Shown in pieces: positions 6,915 to 11,603 of a stretch of DNA of 11,603 nucleotides. The first letter of the stretch is position 1; each line of letters opens with the position of its first letter. This DNA is from Chloroflexota bacterium. Its GTDB lineage: Bacteria > Chloroflexota > Dehalococcoidia > UBA2979. Both the position numbers and the translations under genes were made by a program. Where the stretch lies: contig VYDC01000015.1 of assembly GCA_009843585.1 (NCBI GenBank), positions 3,826 through 15,428 of the forward strand, read 5' to 3'. Under the pieces are notes generated by a model that did no database searches, was not told the origin of the DNA, and saw nothing but the letters and a program-made list of their open reading frames with translations.

Positions 6915-8117
6915 TCATGCGATCAGAAGCGGCACGCGCATCTCGGCCGGGGTCAGGCCCGAGTGGTGCGAGGAGAACGCGAGCCAGGCCCGGCCCCCGG
7001 TGACGCCGGGCATGCCGAGGATCGAGGCGCCCAGAGAGATGGCGACCGCATCGCCGACGCGCCCTCGGGCCTCGTCCCCAAGCGGGCCGGGACCGAGGAG
7101 TTCCATCTCTTCGAGTTCTTCGATGGAGAGCAGCGCGAACTCATTCCCGAAGCGTCCCTCGAAGTTGTCGTGGAACCTGGCCGCGCCGTCCGGGCGGAGG
7201 TGAAAGTAGACGGCCCGCGGGTCTCCCGAGGGCGGGACGCGCTGCAGCGCGTCAAGGATGCTTCCCGGCCGCAGCGGGTGCCGGCGGCCGACCGGCGCGT
7301 CGAGGTGACCGTGGTCGGCGGTCACGAGGAGGCGTGAGCCGGCCCCGAGGCCGACGGCGAGATGCTCGACGACCTCCTCTAGCTCTGCGACCGCGGAGTC
7401 CAGCTCCGGGTGGCCGGTTCCGGCCTCGTGAGCGATCGAGTCGATGCGCGGCGTGTAGACGTAGCTGAACGTCGGCTCGCGGGCATCGCGGGTTCGCTCG
7501 ATCACGGTGTCGACCGCGTCTCGCAGCGTCAGATAGCCGCGCCGCGGTCGGCCACCGCTCGCGTATCGGGAGTACGGCGAGTCGACGAACTCTCGCGGAA
7601 GAAGCGAGAGCGTGTCGCGGTCCGCCTGCGCGATCAGCGGTGCGGTCGGGAATGCCTGCGCGGGGGTGATCCCGAGCTCATCGAGGGGGCGACCGTCGGA
7701 TCGGCGCTGATAGTGGAGCAGGACCGCAGCAGCGTCGATGGTCGGCATGTGCGTCCACCACCCGACGACGGCGTGCCGGGCCGGCCACTCTCCGGTCGCG
7801 AGCGAGGTGAGCGCGCTCGCGGTCGAGGAGGGGAAGACGCTGCGCAGCTCCGTCGCCAGCAGGCGCCGGAGCGTCGACGTCGGCGACCGCCGCTCGAGCA
7901 GGCCCAGCCCGAGCCCATCGACGAGCAGCAGCACGAGGTGGCTCGGCTCGCCGATGAGATCGCGAAGCAGCTCCGCGCCCCGCGTCCTGAGCGCCACCGG
8001 CGCGCCGGAGGCAGAGGCGACCGCCCGGCCGAGGTCGACGAGATTCGGAACGTCGTCGGTGGGGCGCAGCAGCTCGCCGGTGGCGAATGCGCGCCGCAGC
8101 CGGTCAGCTCCTCCCAC
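6915..8117 (-). CDS. Alkaline phosphatase superfamily protein (type I phosphodiesterase/nucleotide pyrophosphatase-like)
   Basis: A 400-residue two-metal hydrolase of the PF01663-like type, acting on phosphodiesters or nucleotides; the substrate cannot be told. The metal and nucleophile residues appear in canonical order: D67 in L-L-L-V-D-G-L-G, nucleophile T99 in F-P-S-S-T-A-S-A, D226 and H230 in Y-T-P-R-I-D-S-I-A-H, D268 and H269 in T-A-D-H-G-H, and a final histidine in S-S-H-H-S-G (384-385). No signal peptide or membrane segment is evident, so it is likely cytoplasmic. The start is uncertain: GTG 8117 has only a weak upstream GGGG, whereas a strong GGAGGAG lies inside the coding sequence just after it. 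The protein ends five residues after R-V-P-L, where longer relatives often continue, but no frameshift is seen. It is divergent from the MBL-fold hydrolase gene. Confidence 0.85.
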   Translation of the reverse strand: MGGADRLRRAFATGELLRPTDDVPNLVDLGRAVASASGAPVALRTRGAELLRDLIGEPSHLVLLLVDGLGLGLLERRSPTSTLRRLLATELRSVFPSSTASALTSLATGEWPARHAVVGWWTHMPTIDAAAVLLHYQRRSDGRPLDELGITPAQAFPTAPLIAQADRDTLSLLPREFVDSPYSRYASGGRPRRGYLTLRDAVDTVIERTRDAREPTFSYVYTPRIDSIAHEAGTGHPELDSAVAELEEVVEHLAVGLGAGSRLLVTADHGHLDAPVGRRHPLRPGSILDALQRVPPSGDPRAVYFHLRPDGAARFHDNFEGRFGNEFALLSIEELEEMELLGPGPLGDEARGRVGDAVAISLGASILGMPGVTGGRAWLAFSSHHSGLTPAEMRVPLLIA

Positions 8118-8269
8118 TGTCGACCCCGTTCGATGCCCCGCGTCGCCCGCTGCCGGTGAGCGTGCCCGGCGAGTCCGGTGCCGCCGGCAAGCAGCGCCGC
8201 CGACATCGCAGCCCGACCCGCGCGGCGATCCTCGACTCTCCCCGGACCGGCATGCAAGTGATAGGCGAG

Positions 8270-8293
8270 CGCGCCTGGCGCGATCATGATCGC
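8270..8293. promoter_or_regulatory. Two overlapping palindromes, candidate operator
   Basis: CGCGCCTGGCGCG (8270-8282) is a perfect inverted repeat around a central T. It overlaps by 3 nt the perfect 14-bp palindrome GCGATCATGATCGC (8280-8293). They lie about midway between the two divergent starts, where a shared regulator could bind. A single 14-bp palindrome is expected about once by chance in this window, so the paired arrangement and location carry the argument. Confidence 0.3.
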
Positions 8294-8326
8294 CGGCGGG
8301 GATTTGCGGTGCGCGGCTGCACGGCG

Positions 8327-8355
8327 TCGACGCAGCCGGCGGCGGCCTCTACCAT
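8327..8355 (+). promoter_or_regulatory. Candidate promoter of the MBL-fold hydrolase gene
   Basis: A -35-like TCGACG (8327-8332, four of six bases of TTGACA) is followed after 17 nt by TACCAT (8350-8355, TANNNT). Transcription would start near 8362 and leave a leader of about 80 nt before the GTG at 8441. It also lies about 35 bp downstream of the double palindrome. Confidence 0.3.
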
Positions 8356-8428
8356 CTGCCGCCGCGGGCGTCGTGCCGCGGTGCCGGCCGACGCCACCGA
8401 ACGGGTCCCGGCGCGAGCGTCGGGGGAC

Positions 8429-8437
8429 GAGGAGGGG
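8429..8437 (+). promoter_or_regulatory. Ribosome binding site deciding the MBL hydrolase start
   Basis: GAGGAGGGG is centred a few bases before GTG 8441 (5 nt from GGAGG). A second in-frame GTG at 8450 would be 14 nt away, too far, so GTG 8441 is preferred. The frame remains open for 350 nt upstream, but that part lacks domain character. Confidence 0.65.
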
Positions 8438-8440
8438 TCC

Positions 8441-9304
8441 GTGCACCGCGTGATCGGCAGCTTCGGTATCGGGAGTCTCGAAGTGACGCAGCTCTCGGAC
8501 GCCGCGTTCGAGCGCGATCTGCGGATCTTCTTCGACGGCGTGGATGAGGCCGCGTGGACGGCCGAGCTCGGCATCGCGAGGCCCGAGGATCCGGTGCCCT
8601 ATGGGTACTCCGGGTTTCTCGTGCAGGGCGACGGGCAGACCACGCTGATCGACACGGGGATGGGGGCGCGGGCCCGGGAGCCGGGCGTCGAGTCCTGTGC
8701 CGAGTTGCCAGAGCGCCTTCGCGACGCCGGTGTGGCGTCAGACGAGGTCGACGTGCTGCTTCATTCCCACCTCCACCTCGACCACTGCGGCTGGGATGTG
8801 ACCGGGGAGGGAGCGGTGGCATTTCCCTCGGCCCGGGTCTATGTCCACGAGGCGGAGCTCGACTTCTGGATGACCCCGCACCCGCGTGCCCCCGAGCGGG
8901 ACGTGCGCTTCGCCGACGCGCACGTCCGCCCGTTGCTGGACGCCGGCCTCGTGCGTCCCGTCCGCGGCGACGCCCGTGTCACGGAGTCGATCACCATGAT
9001 CGAGACGCCCGGCCACACCCCGGGACACTGCGTGCAGCTCGTCCAATCGGATGGGGAAGCCCTAATCCTAGTCGGTGACGCGATGCACCACCCCGCACAC
9101 ATCGCCCACCTCGACTGGCACTCCATCTACGACGAGGACCGTGAGATGGCCCGCGAGGCGCGCCGGCGCATCTGCGAGCTCGCGATCGAGACGAACGCGC
9201 TCCTCACGGGGCCGCACTTTCCCATCCTCACCCTCGGCCGCATCCGGCGTGACGGGTCGGGCTACCGGTTCGAGCCCGTGGACGCGCCCGCCGTCCGCGG
9301 CTAG
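8441..9304 (+). CDS. Metallo-beta-lactamase-fold hydrolase (lactonase-like)
   Basis: A 287-residue, probably cytoplasmic zinc hydrolase. The complete metal site is visible: H-L-H-L-D-H at 110-115, H196 in G-H-T-P-G-H-C, D213 in V-G-D-A-M-H-H, and H259 in T-G-P-H-F. The N-terminal strand with Y-G-Y-S-G-F-L-V (54-61), the D-T-G-M-G loop (71-75) and the H-L-D-H-C-G-W context resemble single-domain lactonases and organophosphate hydrolases of the MBL superfamily, such as the quorum-quenching and methyl-parathion-hydrolase groups. The substrate cannot be assigned, and no luxI/luxR-type genes are nearby. There is no signal peptide. Start is GTG with a strong Shine-Dalgarno; stop is TAG. It is transcribed away from the phosphodiesterase and toward tRNA-Asn. 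Confidence 0.88.
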   Translation: MHRVIGSFGIGSLEVTQLSDAAFERDLRIFFDGVDEAAWTAELGIARPEDPVPYGYSGFLVQGDGQTTLIDTGMGARAREPGVESCAELPERLRDAGVASDEVDVLLHSHLHLDHCGWDVTGEGAVAFPSARVYVHEAELDFWMTPHPRAPERDVRFADAHVRPLLDAGLVRPVRGDARVTESITMIETPGHTPGHCVQLVQSDGEALILVGDAMHHPAHIAHLDWHSIYDEDREMAREARRRICELAIETNALLTGPHFPILTLGRIRRDGSGYRFEPVDAPAVRG

Positions 9305-9330
9305 CGCGTTTCGGCGTCGCGGGTGACCGT

Positions 9331-9353
9331 CCGGACACTCTCCGTGTGGCCGG
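9331..9353 (+). terminator. Possible terminator hairpin after the MBL hydrolase
   Basis: CCGGACAC (9331-9338) can pair with GTGT (9344-9347) and CCGG (9350-9353) across a 5-nt loop, with a GG bulge. It lies 26 nt after the stop codon and before tRNA-Asn. No T-run follows. Weak but suitably placed. Confidence 0.3.
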
Positions 9354-9417
9354 CTCGACCGCGTGAGGGAGCGGGATTGCCCGGCGCGCGGCTCTCCCGC
9401 AGACTAAGTGCGGGCGC

Positions 9418-9493
9418 TCCCCGATAGCTCAATCGGTAGAGCGGGCGGCTGTTAACCGCTAGGTTCGAGGTTCGAGTCCTCGTCGGGGAGCCA
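9418..9493 (+). tRNA. tRNA-Asn (anticodon GTT)
   Basis: Full cloverleaf of 73 nt plus encoded CCA: acceptor TCCCCGA/TCGGGGA, D stem GCTC/GAGC, anticodon stem GGCGG/CCGCT with loop CTGTTAA (anticodon GTT), 5-nt variable loop, T stem CGAGG/CCTCG with loop TTCGAGT, discriminator G. A TTGCCC at 9377-9382 could be a -35, but no matching -10 was found at normal spacing. I found no second copy of its 3' end, so there is no sign of use as an integration site. Confidence 0.97.
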
Positions 9494-9500
9494 AGATAGA

Positions 9501-9518
9501 CACGAGGGTGTCCCCGTG
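9501..9518 (+). terminator. Hairpin just downstream of tRNA-Asn
   Basis: CACG-A-GGG pairs with CCC-CGTG across a TGT loop: seven base pairs with one bulged A, beginning 8 nt after the tRNA CCA. Position suggests transcript termination or 3' trimming of tRNA-Asn; there is no T-run. Confidence 0.4.
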
Positions 9519-9740
9519 GCACCCGACCGCACGGGCGCGCGGCCCCTTCGCGAGCGCGCCCGCGCCGCGGACCGCCACTCCCACCGCTCAGCTCTAGCCC
9601 GCCCGGGCCGCCGACCCGCTCCGCCGGAATCCACGACCGCCGGGAGCGCGTTGTCGCCGGCCGCGCGGGAACTCGCAGTCTCGTCGCGGCCGGGTCCCCG
9701 TTGCGGGCCGAGAGGCGCGCTCGTTACTCCCCGTAAGCGT

Positions 9741-9768
9741 GGAACCATCTGAGGATGATGCGCGTACT
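9741..9768 (+). promoter_or_regulatory. Candidate ECF sigma factor promoter for the VWA lipoprotein
   Basis: GGAACC (9741-9746) followed after 16 nt by CGTACT (9763-9768) resembles the GGAAC...CGT pattern of SigE/RpoE-type ECF promoters. It would start transcription near 9774, leaving a leader of about 120 nt. The match is on two short boxes and no ECF gene lies in the window, so this is a hypothesis. Confidence 0.35.
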
Positions 9769-9786
9769 GAGGGGTACGAGGGGTAC
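9769..9786 (+). repeat. Tandem direct repeat of a 9-bp unit
   Basis: GAGGGGTAC occurs twice without a gap, directly after the candidate -10 box at 9763-9768. A further GTAC lies at 9764-9767, giving three GTAC cores spaced 10 and 9 bp apart. This could be tandem binding sites over the transcription start, or a short slippage duplication. Confidence 0.6.
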
Positions 9787-9810
9787 TGGCGCGACCGCCA
9801 CCGGCGCATC

Positions 9811-9828
9811 CCGTGGAGAGGGCCACGG
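9811..9828 (+). repeat. Short inverted repeat in the VWA leader
   Basis: CCGTGG (9811-9816) and CCACGG (9823-9828) are exact reverse complements around a 6-nt loop, in the presumed 5' leader 69 nt before the chosen ATG. It may fold in the mRNA. Such a small stem is not significant alone. Confidence 0.3.
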
Positions 9829-9887
9829 CGTTCCTTCCTCTCCGCCGGCGCAGACCCGACGTTCGTCTCAGCGAGGACGCAACGGAT

Positions 9888-9893
9888 GGAGGG
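9888..9893 (+). promoter_or_regulatory. Ribosome binding site for the VWA lipoprotein
   Basis: GGAGGG lies 4-5 nt before ATG 9898. An alternative in-frame ATG at 9886 has its own GAGGA (9873-9877) at 8 nt. The two starts differ by four residues and both leave a functional lipoprotein signal, so the choice matters little. Confidence 0.5.
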
Positions 9894-9897
9894 TGAG

Positions 9898-11574
9898 ATG
9901 CGACCGGGAATGCGGATGTCCGGGATGCTCGCCGCGGGTGCGCTTCTGGCTCTGGTGTTCACCGCCTGCGGCGACGACGGCGACCATGCCGACGAGTCGC
10001 GCGAGTCGCGCGTGATCACCACGGCGGCTCCCGCGCGGACGGTTGAGGCCGCGCCCGCAGCCACCGCGGCCGCGGCGGCCGCAGCCGCGACGGCGGCTCC
10101 GGCGGCGGCGGCGACGGACGCGCTCCGGCAGCCGGCACCCTCGGCGACGACCTTCCGGGACTACGAGCGCACCTCGTCCGTCGACTCGTCGACCGACGCC
10201 GTCTCGACCTTCAGTCTCGACACCGACCGCACCTCCTACTTCCTCGCGCTCAGCTGGGCGCGCAACGGCTACGCGGTGGAGCCGGACTCGGTGCGCGCGG
10301 AGGAGTGGGTCAACGCCTTCGCCTACGGCTATGAGGTACCGGGAGGATCCCGCAGCTTCGCGATCACGAGCGACGTGCTGGAGCACCCCCTGGGAGGCGG
10401 GCGGCATCTCGCTCGCATCGCCCTCCAGGCACCGATCGTCGCGGACGACACGCCCGTGAACGTCACGCTGGTGCTCGATGCGTCGGGCTCGATGCGGGAG
10501 GGGAATCGTGTCGCCATTGCCCGCGAGGCGGCCGAGGCGATCCGGCGAAGCCTGACTGATCGCGACCGCATCGCCGTGGTGCACTTCACGGGCGATGTGA
10601 TCCACGACTACACCGTCGAGCATGCCCGCCCCGACAGCGGGCATGTCGAGTACTCGATCGGGCGACTCGCACCGCACGGCAGCACCAACGTGCAGGCGGG
10701 GCTCGACGTCGGTGTCCGGCTCGCCGACGCGGCCCGGCGCGAACGGCCGGACGCCTTCAACTACATCATTCTGATGTCAGACGGCGTCGCGAATGTCGAC
10801 GCCACGAATCCCTTCGCGATCCTCGAGTCCTCGCCCGATTTCGAACAGCGCAATCCACTGCGCCTGATCACGATCGGTGTCGGGATCGCCAACTACAACG
10901 ACTTCTTGCTCGAGCAGCTGGCGCAGCACGGCAACGGCTGGTATCGCTATCTCGACGGGATCGACCAGGCGCGCGCGACCTTCATGCGCGGGAACTGGCT
11001 CGCGCTCTCCACGCCCTTCGCCGACCAGGCGCGGGCGCAGGTGACGTGGGATCCCGCCCGGGTGGAGCAGTGGCGCATCGTCGGCTACGAGAACCGCATC
11101 ACGCCGGATCACACCTTCGAACAGAACCGCCGGGAGTTCGCCGAGTTGCCGTCGGGCAGCGCGACGACCGTCTTCTACGAGCTGGTCCTGCGCGACGGCG
11201 CCCGCGGCGCCCCGGTCGTGCTGGGCGAGGTCGAGGTGCGCTGGGTCGATCCGTGGACCGGAAGCACGCTCGCGCAGCGGTCCGAGGTCGGCGGGAGAGC
11301 GACGGTTCCGTTCGACGCGGGCGACCGCTTCCTTCGCCTCGGCGCGATCGTCGCGCTCGCGGCGGACCGTTACAGTGCCCTCGCCCCGCAGGTGCCGAAC
11401 GCCGAGGTCGATGCGCGCGGCATTCACGCCGATCTCACGGCGCTGAATGCAGAGCTCGGTCTCCTGGAGGACCGTCTCGCCTCCCTGGAGGCGTTCCGCG
11501 ACTTCGACTTCCTGCTCGATCGCCGGGTGGGGGCGACGTCGGAGGTGGTGCCGTCCTCGGGCTACAGCCCCTGA
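9898..11574 (+). CDS. VWA domain-containing lipoprotein (YfbK type)
   Basis: A 558-residue surface lipoprotein. The signal peptide has a hydrophobic core at 9-21 and a lipobox ending V-F-T-A-C with lipidated C24. A low-complexity Ala/Pro/Thr linker (about 45-80) follows. Residues 90-150 match the N-terminal domain of YfbK-type proteins (T-F-S-L-D-T-D-R-T-S-Y, then R-A-E-E-W-V-N-A-F). The VWA domain (about 188-360) has a complete MIDAS metal site: D194, S196 and S198 in D-A-S-G-S, T263 in G-S-T-N, D295 in M-S-D-G. The C-terminal part has the family hallmark G-Y-E-N-R at 396-400, as in DUF3520-type proteins. Often annotated as Ca-activated chloride channel proteins, this family has no established channel activity; metal-dependent protein binding at the cell surface is the safer reading. 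The stop is followed at once by hairpin sequence. No MoxR ATPase gene is seen. Confidence 0.9.
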   Translation: MRPGMRMSGMLAAGALLALVFTACGDDGDHADESRESRVITTAAPARTVEAAPAATAAAAAAAATAAPAAAATDALRQPAPSATTFRDYERTSSVDSSTDAVSTFSLDTDRTSYFLALSWARNGYAVEPDSVRAEEWVNAFAYGYEVPGGSRSFAITSDVLEHPLGGGRHLARIALQAPIVADDTPVNVTLVLDASGSMREGNRVAIAREAAEAIRRSLTDRDRIAVVHFTGDVIHDYTVEHARPDSGHVEYSIGRLAPHGSTNVQAGLDVGVRLADAARRERPDAFNYIILMSDGVANVDATNPFAILESSPDFEQRNPLRLITIGVGIANYNDFLLEQLAQHGNGWYRYLDGIDQARATFMRGNWLALSTPFADQARAQVTWDPARVEQWRIVGYENRITPDHTFEQNRREFAELPSGSATTVFYELVLRDGARGAPVVLGEVEVRWVDPWTGSTLAQRSEVGGRATVPFDAGDRFLRLGAIVALAADRYSALAPQVPNAEVDARGIHADLTALNAELGLLEDRLASLEAFRDFDFLLDRRVGATSEVVPSSGYSP

Positions 11575-11601
11575 CCCCGATGACTGCCGGAGGGGGTCCG
11601 G
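11573..11601 (+). terminator. Possible terminator after the VWA lipoprotein, cut by the window end
   Basis: GACCCC (11573-11578, overlapping the stop codon) pairs with GGGGTC (11593-11598). Alternatively CCGGA (11587-11591) pairs with TCCGG (11597-11601). The two folds exclude each other, and the window ends before any T-run could be checked. Confidence 0.35.
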
Positions 11602-11603
11602 GG

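Larger units (their letters stand above)
8118..8440. other. Divergent intergenic region between the two hydrolase genes
   Basis: 323 bp without a gene. A minus-strand frame is open across it but runs on antisense-like through the phosphodiesterase in another frame and has no recognisable domain. The region should hold promoters for both flanking genes; one candidate for the plus strand and a double palindrome are listed separately. No riboswitch-like fold was recognised. Confidence 0.6.
9494..9885. other. Intergenic region upstream of the VWA lipoprotein
   Basis: About 390 bp without a convincing gene. The first part holds the post-tRNA hairpin; 9520-9735 shows only GC-rich sequence in which I recognise nothing. 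From 9739 the frame of the lipoprotein is open (GTG), but starting there would put 76 residues before the lipobox cysteine, too long for a signal peptide. The last 150 bp carry the candidate ECF promoter, a tandem repeat and a small hairpin. Confidence 0.6.

Noticed and set aside
6745..7203. 152-codon plus-strand frame starting M-W-L-P-G-E-D-S-N-L
   Set aside because: The opening peptide is the well-known spurious translation of a tRNA read on the wrong strand (tRNA-Gln); the rest is antisense to the phosphodiesterase.
7410..8159. 249-codon plus-strand frame
   Set aside because: Antisense to the phosphodiesterase and lacking any domain.
7634..8446. 270-codon minus-strand frame crossing the divergent spacer
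   Set aside because: Its middle briefly looks protein-like, but it runs out of frame through the phosphodiesterase active-site region, which is clearly coded in another frame.
9418..9493. tRNA-Asn as an integration site for a mobile element
   Set aside because: No repeat of its 3' end, no integrase and no phage or plasmid genes are present in the window.
9301..9522. 73-codon minus-strand frame containing S-P-T-R-T-R-T-S-N-L
   Set aside because: Antisense translation of tRNA-Asn, a known annotation artefact.
9739..9885. VWA protein starting at GTG 9739
   Set aside because: It would place 76 residues before the lipobox cysteine, has no convincing Shine-Dalgarno, and would cover the candidate promoter; ATG 9886 or 9898 gives a normal lipoprotein signal.
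1..11603. CRISPR array, insertion sequence or toxin-antitoxin pair
   Set aside because: No regularly spaced repeats, transposase motifs, terminal inverted repeats or small paired genes were found.

Overview
The window is GC-rich bacterial chromosome, with GTG starts, TANNNT-type -10 boxes and good Shine-Dalgarno sites. The gene set and style fit a high-GC lineage such as Actinomycetota or Chloroflexota. No marker here settles the phylum. I see no insertion sequence, prophage, CRISPR array, plasmid function or integration scar; this is a core-genome neighbourhood with some accessory enzymes at its right end.

Layout. 6-1688 (+) is the C-terminal part, probably cut by the window edge, of a glutamine synthetase adenylyltransferase-like protein carrying a GlnD-type ACT domain. 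It converges on a tRNA-Arg(CCG) gene (1696-1770, -) with a recognisable promoter. 1902-4058 (-) is a long RelA/SpoT homologue (HD, synthetase, TGS, zinc-finger and ACT domains), followed 1 nt past its stop by a perfect 20-bp palindrome that probably terminates it. A 134-bp divergent spacer separates it from hisS (4193-5515, +), which overlaps prfA (5508-6578, +) by 8 nt. A structured spacer and a tRNA-Gln(TTG) gene (6748-6821, -) follow. Then come two divergent hydrolases: an alkaline-phosphatase-superfamily phosphodiesterase (6915-8117, -) and a metallo-beta-lactamase-fold hydrolase (8441-9304, +), whose shared spacer holds two overlapping palindromes. A tRNA-Asn(GTT) gene (9418-9493, +) and a roughly 400-bp leader precede a von Willebrand factor A lipoprotein of the YfbK type (9898-11574, +).

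How the genes relate. The left two thirds concern nitrogen status, amino-acid starvation and translation: GlnE-like control of glutamine synthetase, (p)ppGpp metabolism, histidyl-tRNA synthetase, release factor 1 and three tRNAs. Rel next to hisS is a natural pairing because uncharged tRNA is the classical trigger for Rel. The hydrolases and the VWA lipoprotein have no clear functional link to these or to each other.

I found no convincing new multi-gene system. The observations most worth following are the ACT-GlnE fusion with a D-x-E metal motif, the Rel protein that combines an intact hydrolase motif with an acidic S-F-D-D synthetase motif, and the ECF-like promoter plus tandem 9-bp repeat upstream of the VWA lipoprotein.
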